5,564 nucleotides of DNA from Bacteroidales bacterium (GTDB lineage Bacteria; Bacteroidota; Bacteroidia; Bacteroidales; F082): the NCBI GenBank assembly GCA_017428285.1, contig JAFRRE010000113.1:1-5564 (forward strand). The letters run 5' to 3'. The translations under genes were made by a program, and so were the position numbers. Shown in pieces: positions 1 to 5,564 of the stretch (positions are counted from its first letter, which is position 1; the number at the start of each line of letters is the position of its first letter). The notes beneath the pieces were generated by a model. That model worked only from the letters and a program-made list of their open reading frames with translations. It made no database searches and was not told where the DNA came from.

Positions 1-64
1 AGCCCAAGATGTTCAGGATGGAAGACACGAGGGAGGTCTTGCCTTTTTTATAGATTCTAGCCAT
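1..64 (-). CDS. Partial FtsX/MacB-like ABC permease, N-terminus only
   Basis: The start codon ATG is at 64-62 on the minus strand, and 21 codons are visible before the window ends. They translate to MARIYKKGKTSLVSS followed by ILNILG. This equals residues 1-21 of the complete permease at 131-2497, and the DNA matches at 63 of 64 bases; the one difference, at 58, is a synonymous AGA/CGA change. In that family the segment is the short cytoplasmic N-terminus leading into the first membrane helix. The start is secure because an in-frame TAA lies at 97-95 upstream and the homology begins exactly at this ATG. The gene lies 66 bp after the stop of the complete permease on the same strand, so it is a tandem paralogue in the same array. 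The length and integrity of the rest cannot be judged. Confidence 0.85.
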   Translation of the reverse strand, partial: MARIYKKGKTSLVSSILNILG

Positions 65-67
65 GTG

Positions 68-97
68 TTGTTGAATTGTTGATTGTTGAATTGTTTA
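68..97. repeat. Two-copy 15-bp tandem repeat in permease leader
   Basis: The units 68-82 and 83-97 share the first 13 bases TTGTTGAATTGTT and differ at one of the last two positions. On the minus strand they form an A/C-rich, unstructured leader just upstream of the ATG at 64. No Shine-Dalgarno sequence is present, which is normal in Bacteroidota, where AT-rich leaders help translation. The repeat may be simple slippage; a role is not shown. Confidence 0.6.
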
Positions 98-98
98 A

Positions 99-128
99 TT
101 GTAGGGACGCATTAATGCGTTCCTACAA
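99..128. repeat. 30-bp interspersed palindrome, GTAGRGACGY family
   Basis: This is a near-perfect palindrome with left arm TTGTAGGGACGCATT and right arm AATGCGTTCCTACAA. The only imperfection is G106 against T121, which pairs as G-U in plus-strand RNA and is a C-A mismatch in minus-strand RNA. It starts 2 bp beyond the permease stop (133-131) and is followed by the next permease. No T-run follows it on the minus strand, so it does not look like an intrinsic terminator. It shares its outer arm pattern with the palindrome at 5235-5274, with a different self-complementary centre (ATTAAT here, CCATGG there). That fits a dispersed REP-like element. Confidence 0.8.
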
Positions 129-130
129 GA

Positions 131-2497
131 TCATTCATTACGTAAGGATTTCACTGGATTCACCGTAGCCGCCCGCAAACTGCGCAAGGTGACCACCGCT
201 ATCGTGACCGCCAAGACGGCCAACAGCGCGAGGGCAAACACCCAAACATGCAACGGCACCTGATAGGCGAAGCCTTCCAAATAGCGCCGCATGATGACGA
301 TGCTCACGGGCACGGCGATGACGAAGCACACCAGCACTAGCTGAACGAAGCGCGAGTTGAACATCGCCAAAACCTGCCCCACCGTGGCGCCATGCACACG
401 ACGGATGCCGATTTCCTTGCGGCGGTGCTCCGTCTCGAACATCACCAAGCCGAACACACCCATGAGCGAGATGACGATGGCCAAAATCGTGAACAAAGTG
501 ACCAACTTCGAGAGGTTTTGCTCCTTTTTGTATTGGTTCTCAATGGATTGTGAGAAAGGTTGAACCTCGAATGACATACCGTCGCCCAAGTCGGGATCGA
601 GGTCATTAAGGGTTTTCCTGACACGCTCCTTTAAGGCGAGAACATCTACACCTGGTTGAGTGCGGATATACAGCCTCATACAAATATGCCACGGGTCTTT
701 GCCGTAAACATAGAAGGCAAAAGGTTTAATGCTTTGACGCAACGAGGCAAAGTTGAAGTCCTTGCAGAAACCGGCAATCTCAGCGATCTGGCCGTCATGG
801 CCACCAATCTGGTCTTCAAGAGTGATTCGGTACTGATCTCGAGCCGCTTCATTGAAGATATAAGTACCCGTGGAATGCTCGTCGGCTTCCGTAAAATCGC
901 GCCCTTCCACGATGTCAATACCCATGAAGCGCAAGAAGTTCCACGAAACGGGATAGACATCCCAACCGGCATCCTCGCCCCGTACTTTGCGTCCCCAACT
1001 CATGCGGTAATCATTTACGAAAGGCCCATCACCCCATGCGATGTCCTTGATGGCCGCATCGGCCAACAACTGACTCTCGACGGCTTCACGATTGGTGGCA
1101 AGGTTCCACGACACCTGCGACTGCAAAAGACATTCTTGGTTGAAGCCCATTTCGTGATTCATCATAAAACGGCGTTGCTCTGAGACAAATATCGCGCAGA
1201 TAATCAGGACGATGGAAACAGTGAACTGCAAGCCAATCAAACCGATGCGGAAAACCTTGCCTTTTTGCGTGGCACCGAGAGTGCCTTTCAGGGCGAAAGC
1301 AGGATTGAACGAAGTCGCAAACAAAGCCGGATAGAGGCTGGCTATCACCGAGATAAGCAATGCCAAACCGACGGTCAATGCAACGATGCCCCAGTTTTGG
1401 CCGAAATCGAGAGAAGTGTCAATCATCGAGGCCAAGGTGGATTGCCTGAACAATGTGACAACAGCCACCGCCAAGCCCAAGGCAATGACCACCATCAGCA
1501 CCGATTCGCCCACCGACGACATTATCAATTGGAAACGGCTGCTGCCCAATATCTTGCGTGTATTGATGCTCCGCAGACGCAACGGCACCATCGCGAAGAA
1601 GAAATTGATGTAGTTGATGAATGCGATGACCACCACAAAAATGGCAATGATGAGCAGGGTCATCGTTGTGGTTTTGTTGCCCGCCTTGCCAGGGGCATAA
1701 TACGAATTGCTGTCGAAGTACATATCGGTCAGCCGAACGGGGTAAAGCCCGAACTTGACATCATCGTCCGTAATCTCAACACCACCATTCACCTCGCTGA
1801 AAAACTGCTTGACTACTGGCATTGCCACATCGGTAATCGCCTTGGGATCGGCGCCTTTACGAAGTTTCAGAAAATAGTTGAACGAAAACTCCTTCCAATC
1901 GTCGAGGCAAATATCACCCATATCGGTAAGCATTTCGAAAGAGGAAAGGTCGCTGTGCTTCGGCATGTCTTTATAGATGGCCACGATGGATATCCCCTGC
2001 CACGCAGATCCATCATAATACTGCATCACATCACCCACTTGGACTCCAAGGCGTTTTGCCGCCGATTCCGAGAGGGCGAAGCCAGTGCCTGTCAAATCGT
2101 CCCAGTTGCCAGCCACCAGTTCGAAACCGAACACATCGCGGGCGCCTTTGTTCATGGCAGATATCGTGATGGCCACAGGGGATTGATCCTCGCTTACCCG
2201 AACCGCGATAGGATTGCCCGTGATTTTACCACATCCGCCAGCTTCAATATCGGGAGAAGCGCTAATGACATACTCTCCCATTGGACGGTTCATATAAGAG
2301 GAATACCCACTTTGATTGGTTTCCTTCTTCGTAAGGACATAAATCCTGTCGCTGTCCTTGAGCGCCTTGTTGTAGGTGAGGTCGTGGTGCACCTGCACGA
2401 GGATGATGTAAAGCGCGGCGAAGGCTGCCGTCAAGCCCAAGATGTTCAGGATGGAAGACACGAGGGAGGTCTTGCCTTTTTTATAGATTCGAGCCAT
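131..2497 (-). CDS. FtsX/MacB-like ABC transporter permease, complete (788 aa)
   Basis: This is an inner-membrane permease of the MacB/FtsX type, duplicated into two modules as is common in Bacteroidota (usual length about 780-810 aa). Hydrophobic segments lie at about residues 15-34, 281-301, 331-350, 369-394, 417-439, 665-687, 717-736 and 751-771, giving eight helices. Two large extracytoplasmic MacB_PCD-like domains lie at about 36-280 and 440-660. The conserved cytoplasmic motif RRKEIGIRRVHGA at about 692-704 marks the second FtsX domain and is where the ABC ATPase is expected to couple. The first copy at about 306-318 (RLRSINTRKILGS) is degenerate. The C-terminus NPVKSLRNE is typical of the family. 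I chose ATG 2497 over an in-frame TTG at 2557, because the paralogue at 1-64 begins at exactly this residue and the extra 20 residues are basic and unlike the family. Such permeases move lipoproteins, peptides or antibiotics, or transmit force to envelope partners; the substrate is unknown here. Confidence 0.93.
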   Translation of the reverse strand: MARIYKKGKTSLVSSILNILGLTAAFAALYIILVQVHHDLTYNKALKDSDRIYVLTKKETNQSGYSSYMNRPMGEYVISASPDIEAGGCGKITGNPIAVRVSEDQSPVAITISAMNKGARDVFGFELVAGNWDDLTGTGFALSESAAKRLGVQVGDVMQYYDGSAWQGISIVAIYKDMPKHSDLSSFEMLTDMGDICLDDWKEFSFNYFLKLRKGADPKAITDVAMPVVKQFFSEVNGGVEITDDDVKFGLYPVRLTDMYFDSNSYYAPGKAGNKTTTMTLLIIAIFVVVIAFINYINFFFAMVPLRLRSINTRKILGSSRFQLIMSSVGESVLMVVIALGLAVAVVTLFRQSTLASMIDTSLDFGQNWGIVALTVGLALLISVIASLYPALFATSFNPAFALKGTLGATQKGKVFRIGLIGLQFTVSIVLIICAIFVSEQRRFMMNHEMGFNQECLLQSQVSWNLATNREAVESQLLADAAIKDIAWGDGPFVNDYRMSWGRKVRGEDAGWDVYPVSWNFLRFMGIDIVEGRDFTEADEHSTGTYIFNEAARDQYRITLEDQIGGHDGQIAEIAGFCKDFNFASLRQSIKPFAFYVYGKDPWHICMRLYIRTQPGVDVLALKERVRKTLNDLDPDLGDGMSFEVQPFSQSIENQYKKEQNLSKLVTLFTILAIVISLMGVFGLVMFETEHRRKEIGIRRVHGATVGQVLAMFNSRFVQLVLVCFVIAVPVSIVIMRRYLEGFAYQVPLHVWVFALALLAVLAVTIAVVTLRSLRAATVNPVKSLRNE
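2434..2497 (-). repeat. Second copy of 64-bp repeat (permease 5' end)
   Basis: These bases match 1-64 at 63 of 64 positions; the single difference is G2491 against T58. The repeat covers codons 1-21 of the two adjacent permeases. It starts exactly at the ATG, because the leaders upstream (2498 onward and 65 onward) are unrelated. The true length of the repeat is unknown because the other copy is cut by the window edge. Confidence 0.9.
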
Positions 2498-2624
2498 AAG
2501 TCGTTGAGTTATTATTGAAACGAAAAAGTTTTTTGTATATTTTCTCCGCTTTTTCAAGTCCGAAGAACTTTACCAACTTTTCGAAAAGCGCTTGGTTGAT
2601 TCTCGTTTTATTGCGGTTTTTCAT
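2481..2624 (-). CDS. Candidate 47-aa small protein bridging two genes
   Basis: An ATG at 2624-2622 opens a 47-codon frame ending in TAA at 2483-2481. It overlaps the end of the DUF2807 gene by 17 nt and the start of the permease by 17 nt, each in a different frame. The product begins MKNRNKTRINQALFEKLVKF and continues through FGLEKAEKIYKKLF to a polar tail. The middle, about residues 11-34, would form a basic amphipathic helix, with no signal peptide or membrane segment. The frame fills the whole 110-bp gap between the neighbours, and the double overlap suggests translational coupling. I do not recognise a family. It may be a real small cytoplasmic protein, a translated leader that passes ribosomes to the permease start, or chance in an A-rich spacer. 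Confidence 0.4.
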   Translation of the reverse strand: MKNRNKTRINQALFEKLVKFFGLEKAEKIYKKLFRFNNNSTTYGSNL

Positions 2625-3519
2625 CACAACTTTTTTTCTTGTTGTTTTCTGTTCCCCAGATTTTATGGATCTTGCCGCCTACTACGGTGCCTACCGCCTT
2701 GACATCGCCTGGGTAAGAGATACTACCCGTACCTGCAACGCTGTAGTCCATCGATTCCATTTGGCAACGCACCTCAATGGAGCCCGATCCCGCCACAGTA
2801 AGGTTCGCTTTTTTCACCTTACCATCCTTAATAAAGACATCGCCTGAGCCAGCGACACTTGAATGCAGGCGTTCGGCTTGGAGGTACTCACAAACCATCT
2901 TCCCCGACCCAGCGATGCTTATATCCATGTAGTCAGCATGGAACTCTTTACTCAACACATTTCCCGAGCCTGCAACATCCACATCAAAATCATGGATGTT
3001 TGCTGTTTTCTCGAAAACCACATCGCCCGAACCCGTCAATTTGATTTTCAACTCTTTGGCTTCATACGGCGTAATGAAATTAAAGTCGCCACTGCCCAAC
3101 AGACTGATTTCCTCCAAGGTCGGAGCGGTGAGCTCGATGAGGAACTTCGTCGGCTTCACGTCGGATTGCTGAAAGGTCTTGACCATCTCGACCCTCAAGC
3201 AATCACCTTTCAGATAGATGTCAACCCACTCGAAAAGGTTCTCATCGAGGGTCACACGGCAGGAATAGTTGTCCGCCACTTTGTAGTTTACCGTTGCGGG
3301 CAATGTCACGCTGATTTCCTTGAACGCCGCCACATCAATATCACGTGTGACGATGTTGCCGTTGCCTTCGGCGAATGATCCCCGCGAATACACGGTGATG
3401 ATTTTGTTGCCATTTCCGTCAATAACGGTATCAGCCTTATAGACTTTGTTTGTTTGCGCCTCAACACCCAGCACCGCCATAATAATGAACAGTGCTGTCA
3501 AAAACGATTTCTTTGCCAT
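2608..3519 (-). CDS. Secreted head-GIN domain (DUF2807) beta-helix protein (303 aa)
   Basis: The N-terminus has a signal peptide: Lys-rich start, hydrophobic core at about residues 6-18, and a likely signal peptidase I cut after VEA at 21, leaving Gln22 first as in many Bacteroidota exported proteins. Residues about 60-280 match the head-GIN/DUF2807 pattern. After a lead-in (DIDVAAFKEISVTLPATVNY) come seven GSG turns at 142, 163, 184, 203, 224, 244 and 263 (the last is GTG), spaced 19-21 residues. This is the signature of stacked beta-helix rungs. The family is named a putative auto-transporter adhesin head, but its biochemical role is unproven. It lies between an ABC ATPase and permeases, so an envelope partner or sensor for that system is plausible. 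No Cys follows the signal peptide, so it is probably a soluble periplasmic protein rather than a lipoprotein. The C-terminal tail NNKKKSCDEKPQ is polar and is overlapped by the small ORF at 2481-2624. Confidence 0.88.
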   Translation of the reverse strand: MAKKSFLTALFIIMAVLGVEAQTNKVYKADTVIDGNGNKIITVYSRGSFAEGNGNIVTRDIDVAAFKEISVTLPATVNYKVADNYSCRVTLDENLFEWVDIYLKGDCLRVEMVKTFQQSDVKPTKFLIELTAPTLEEISLLGSGDFNFITPYEAKELKIKLTGSGDVVFEKTANIHDFDVDVAGSGNVLSKEFHADYMDISIAGSGKMVCEYLQAERLHSSVAGSGDVFIKDGKVKKANLTVAGSGSIEVRCQMESMDYSVAGTGSISYPGDVKAVGTVVGGKIHKIWGTENNKKKSCDEKPQ

Positions 3520-3623
3520 AGTTTTACAGGTTTATAATTTTCTGTTTTCTGCACGGCAACCGCCATGCCAAACTTGTAAATCATTAAAAACCAATAAAAT
3601 ATAAAACAGCGTTTTACAAAAAG

Positions 3624-3661
3624 CGTAAAGTTTCTTTACAGCGGTGTAAAGAAACTTTACA
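3624..3661. promoter_or_regulatory. Nested inverted repeat, possible paired operator
   Basis: The arms GTAAAGTTTCTTTACA (3625-3640) and TGTAAAGAAACTTTAC (3645-3660) are perfect 16-bp inverted repeats around the loop GCGG. Each arm is itself a palindrome, GTAAAG-N3-CTTTAC, centred at 3632 and 3653, so four half-sites are present. The centres are 21 bp apart, two helical turns, which would place two dimers on the same DNA face. The 3645-3661 site extends to 7-bp arms (TGTAAAG/CTTTACA). The element is 105 bp upstream of the DUF2807 start and 234 bp upstream of the ATPase start. It could be a dual operator or, as RNA, a strong stem-loop. No T-run follows on either strand, which argues against a terminator. 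The regulator is unknown. Confidence 0.6.
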
Positions 3662-3702
3662 GTGAGCGTTGTCATGAAGAAGTATTTGGGGGCTTTTCAT
3701 TC

Positions 3703-3754
3703 AAAAATCTAGGAAAGGTGTATAAACACCCATTTGAAAAATCTAGGAAAGGTG
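3703..3754. repeat. Direct repeat of 18 bp at 34-bp period
   Basis: AAAAATCTAGGAAAGGTG occurs identically at 3703-3720 and 3737-3754, separated by 16 bp. Its 3' half, followed by TAT, recurs in altered form as TAGGAAAAGTGTAT at 3850-3863, overlapping the promoter box, and as GGAATAGTGTAT at 3885-3896, overlapping the ATPase start codon. Four related elements on one strand upstream of one gene suggest binding sites or remnants of repeated duplication. Two copies with one spacer are not enough for a CRISPR array. Confidence 0.65.
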
Positions 3755-3860
3755 ATTTATGAGACGGAAAATCCGAGATGAATTAGTACCACCGAGAGGC
3801 AAAAAATCAAGAAAAATCAGAAAAATGTATTTTTTAATACGAAATATTATAGGAAAAGTG

Positions 3861-3868
3861 TATTTTTG
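3861..3868 (+). promoter_or_regulatory. Probable -7 promoter box of the AAA/DUF4143 gene
   Basis: TATTTTTG matches the Bacteroidota primary sigma factor -7 consensus TAnnTTTG exactly. Transcription would start near 3875, giving a leader of about 20 nt before the ATG at 3895. A clear -33 TTTG/TTG element at the expected distance is missing; the area is instead A/T-rich (3821-3840). The box directly abuts a copy of the GGAAARGTG element, so a protein bound there would be able to block it. Confidence 0.5.
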
Positions 3869-3894
3869 CATCTATAATTTTAACGGAATAGTGT

Positions 3895-5244
3895 ATGCTA
3901 AGAAGAAAGATTCAAACAGAAATCGCTGATTATCTTGATAATGGGTCTGAAAAGATACTGATTCTTGATGGGGCCCGTCAGATTGGGAAGTCCTTTATCA
4001 TCCGGCACGAAGGACAAAAGCGTTTCAAGAACTATATCGAGATTGACTTGTATGAGGACAAGAAAGGTGACAGCGTGTTTGAAGGCACACGCAACAAGGA
4101 GGACTTTTACCTTCGTCTCAGCACTATTGCCGGCAACCGCATGGGCAAAAAAGAGGATACATTGGTTTTTTTGGATGAAATACAGGCCTATCCCGACTTG
4201 TTGACCCTTTTAAAGTTTTTGCGACAAGATGACCGCTTCACCTATATTGTTAGCGGTTCACAATTGGGTATCGCCTTGAACGAAACCCTATCAAAGCCTG
4301 GGGGGAAAATCAAGGTTGTGAGGATGTTCCAACTTGACTTTGAGGAGTTTCTTTGGGCCAATGGCGTGGGCGAAGAATTCATCGACCATGCACGCAAGTG
4401 TTTTTCACAGCGAATCGCCTTGGACGAGCCACTCCACAACCGAATGATGGATCTGTTCAAGAAATATTTGTTGGTTGGAGGACTGCCCGATGCCGTGAAC
4501 AAGTTCATCGAGACGCATAACATTGTCGAGGTGAGGGCAGCGCAAAAGGAGGTGTTTGAGCTTTACAAGGGCGATGCAAGCCAATATGACAAGGAACGGA
4601 AGCTGGTCATCGAGCGGGTGTATGAATTGGTGCCTTCCTATCTTGAGAACAAGAAGAAACGGGTTCATTTCAACCAAATAGAAAACAAGAAACAGGCAAG
4701 GGCTTGGCAATATCAGGCTGAATTCGAGTATCTTGTGAAAAGCGGCATCTGTCACGAAGTGAAGGCCATTTCGAATCCGAAGTTCCCGCTTGTGGAATCG
4801 GAAAGCAAGAATTTGCTGAAACTATATCTGAACGATGTAGGGCTACTCACCCGACTGCTCTATCAATACAGCATTTCCGCCATCATGGATGATGTGAAAA
4901 GCATCAACTTGGGTTCGGTATATGAGTCGGTGGTATGTAGCGAACTTGCCGCACATGGTTTTACTCTTTTCTACTATGACAACAAAAAGAAAGGTGAGGT
5001 GGAGTTCCTCGTGAACGATTTCGATTTACTATCGGTGGTTCCCATTGAAGTGAAGTCGGGCAAGGACTATAACGAACATGCCTCATTGGATGCTTTTGTT
5101 GCCACCCCCGATTACAACATCAAGCAGGCATTTGTGTTGTCGAACGAGCGAGAGATTGTCCAAAACGAGAAAGTGGCTTACCTCCCGATTTATTACGTTA
5201 TGTTTTTCGTTCCATCCACACCACCGGCTGAGGTAATTTTGTAG
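3895..5244 (+). CDS. AAA_14 + DUF4143 ATPase (449 aa)
   Basis: This belongs to the widespread AAA/DUF4143 ATP-binding proteins (COG1373-like), whose function is unknown. Near the N-terminus is the Walker A motif GARQIGKS (26-33), then Walker B LVFLDEIQ (90-97, D94 and E95). A sensor-1-like strand YIVSGS (117-122) is followed by the family motif FQLDFEEFLW (145-154) and LLVGGLPDA (192-200). The C-terminal DUF4143 part has GSVYESVVCSELAAHG (340-355), KGEVEFLV (366-373) and PIEVKSGK (383-390). E370, E385 and K387 match a PD-(D/E)XK-like nuclease layout, with Glu where most members have Asp. No signal peptide or membrane helix is present, so it is cytoplasmic. The length is normal or slightly long. 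The last dozen residues (VPSTPPAEVIL) lie beyond the usual family end, and the stop is inside the palindrome at 5235-5274. It is oriented against all neighbours and is AT-richer than them, suggesting separate acquisition. Confidence 0.9.
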   Translation: MLRRKIQTEIADYLDNGSEKILILDGARQIGKSFIIRHEGQKRFKNYIEIDLYEDKKGDSVFEGTRNKEDFYLRLSTIAGNRMGKKEDTLVFLDEIQAYPDLLTLLKFLRQDDRFTYIVSGSQLGIALNETLSKPGGKIKVVRMFQLDFEEFLWANGVGEEFIDHARKCFSQRIALDEPLHNRMMDLFKKYLLVGGLPDAVNKFIETHNIVEVRAAQKEVFELYKGDASQYDKERKLVIERVYELVPSYLENKKKRVHFNQIENKKQARAWQYQAEFEYLVKSGICHEVKAISNPKFPLVESESKNLLKLYLNDVGLLTRLLYQYSISAIMDDVKSINLGSVYESVVCSELAAHGFTLFYYDNKKKGEVEFLVNDFDLLSVVPIEVKSGKDYNEHASLDAFVATPDYNIKQAFVLSNEREIVQNEKVAYLPIYYVMFFVPSTPPAEVIL

Positions 5245-5274
5245 AGACGCGCCATGGCACGTCTCTACAAAATT
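5235..5274. repeat. 40-bp interspersed palindrome holding the ATPase stop codon
   Basis: The left arm is AATTTTGTAGAGACGCGCCA and the right arm TGGCACGTCTCTACAAAATT. The single imperfection is C5250 against A5259, which becomes a G-U pair in minus-strand RNA. The TAG of the AAA/DUF4143 gene is at 5242-5244, inside the left arm. The palindrome ends 13 bp before the stop of the converging ABC ATPase (5290-5288), so it fills the 43-bp gap between two converging 3' ends. A hairpin here could protect or terminate transcripts from both sides, though there is no U-tract beyond the stem. The outer arms match those of 99-128 (GTAGRGACG). Confidence 0.85.
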
Positions 5275-5287
5275 GGGATGACAAAAA

Positions 5288-5564
5288 TCAAAGTTGCGAC
5301 AACACCTCTTCCACGATCTTACCGTCGAACAGGTTGATGATGCGGTCGGCGTAGCCGGCGTCGCGCTGCGAGTGGGTCACCATGACGATGGTGGTGCCTT
5401 CCTTGTGGAGGTCGGTGAGCAGGTCCATCACCTCCTTGCCGTTCTTCGAGTCGAGGTTACCCGTGGGCTCGTCGGCGAGGATGAGTTTTGGGTTGGCGAC
5501 GACGGCGCGGGCGATGGCCACCCTTTGCTGCTGACCGCCCGACAGCTGCTGCGGGAAGTGCGAT
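5288..5564 (-). CDS. ABC transporter ATPase, MacB/LolD type, C-terminal part
   Basis: The visible 91 residues run in from beyond the right edge and end at TGA 5290-5288. They contain the ABC signature [14 protein letters not shown], Walker B with D-loop [13 protein letters not shown], and the H-loop [12 protein letters not shown], then the short C-terminus typical of MacB/LolD/FtsE-like subunits. The Walker A and Q-loop lie outside the window. The short tail after [15 protein letters not shown] indicates a stand-alone ATPase without a fused permease. It is on the same strand as the permeases at 2497-131 and 64-1 and is their likely energising subunit, although the AAA/DUF4143 gene now lies between them. 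The GC content is high: a hand count of 5341-5400 gives 41 of 60, compared with 24 of 60 at 4141-4200 in the neighbouring ATPase. Confidence 0.93.
   Translation of the reverse strand, partial: SHFPQQLSGGQQQRVAIARAVVANPKLILADEPTGNLDSKNGKEVMDLLTDLHKEGTTIVMVTHSQRDAGYADRIINLFDGKIVEEVLSQL

Larger units (their letters stand above)
3520..3894. other. 375-bp divergent intergenic region, AT-rich and repeat-rich
   Basis: This gap separates the divergently transcribed DUF2807 gene (minus, start 3519) and AAA/DUF4143 gene (plus, start 3895). It holds the nested inverted repeat at 3624-3661, the 18-bp direct repeats at 3703-3754, and a small hairpin GGTGT-ATAA-ACACC at 3717-3730. An A/T inverted repeat AAAAAT-GT-ATTTTT lies at 3821-3834 and a promoter box at 3861-3868. 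On the minus strand no perfect TAnnTTTG box was found upstream of 3519. The nearest is a relaxed TA-N4-TTTG in TACAAGTTTG at about 3579-3570, too weak to call. No tRNA or known riboswitch was recognised. Confidence 0.7.

Noticed and set aside
99..128. Intrinsic terminator after the permease
   Set aside because: The stem is strong but no U-run follows on the minus strand, and another permease on the same strand starts 35 bp further on. The same arms occur elsewhere as a dispersed repeat.
1265..2518. 417-codon open frame on the plus strand opposite the permease
   Set aside because: It is antisense to a confidently identified permease, its product is rich in His, Arg and Gln with no domain or membrane segments, and its openness follows from codon bias of the real gene.
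2498..2557. 20-residue N-terminal extension of the permease from TTG 2557
   Set aside because: The paralogue starts exactly at the ATG equivalent to 2497, a TTG start is less likely, and the extension is not family-like.
2577..2588. 12-bp palindrome CTTTTCGAAAAG as an operator
   Set aside because: It is isolated, of simple composition, and lies inside the candidate small ORF, so chance is a sufficient explanation.
3703..3754. Possible mini CRISPR array
   Set aside because: Only two 18-bp repeats with one 16-bp spacer, no further units and no cas genes.
3759..3929. 56-codon plus-strand ORF starting MRRKIRDELV and overlapping the AAA/DUF4143 start
   Set aside because: It runs straight through the probable promoter box and transcription start at 3861-3875, its second half is low-complexity AT-rich translation, and it resembles nothing known.

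Overview
The window looks like part of a Bacteroidota (Bacteroidales-type) genome. The evidence is an array of roughly 790-residue FtsX-like permeases, a secreted head-GIN (DUF2807) protein, an AAA/DUF4143 ATPase, no obvious Shine-Dalgarno sequences, and a TAnnTTTG-type promoter box. Species cannot be named from the sequence.

Layout. Read along the minus strand from the right edge, the window holds the C-terminal part of a MacB/LolD-type ABC ATPase (5564-5288). Next comes a secreted DUF2807 beta-helix protein (3519-2608), then a candidate 47-residue small ORF bridging two genes (2624-2481). A complete two-module FtsX/MacB-type permease follows (2497-131), and then the first 21 codons of a second, near-identical permease running off the left edge (64-1). 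This is the familiar Bacteroidota arrangement of one ATPase, several tandem permeases and an accessory envelope protein. It probably forms a tripartite-style or mechanotransmission ABC system at the inner membrane, but the substrate cannot be read from the sequence.

A plus-strand gene (3895-5244) for an AAA_14 + DUF4143 ATPase sits inside this array, between the ABC ATPase and the other genes. It has lower GC than its neighbours and carries its own promoter-like box. A 375-bp AT-rich region lies upstream, with a perfect 16-bp inverted repeat built of four GTAAAG/CTTTAC half-sites and a repeated GGAAARGTG element. Its stop codon lies inside a 40-bp palindrome. A second member of the same palindrome family (arms GTAGRGACGY) lies 2 bp beyond the stop of the permease at the other end. 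The picture fits an insertion of an independently expressed gene into an envelope ABC operon, but the uninterrupted ancestor is not visible here.

No RNA gene, CRISPR array, transposase or convincing rho-independent terminator was seen. The most interesting signals are the architecture of the 3520-3894 region, the palindrome that ends the ATPase gene, and the small ORF with 17-nt overlaps at both ends.
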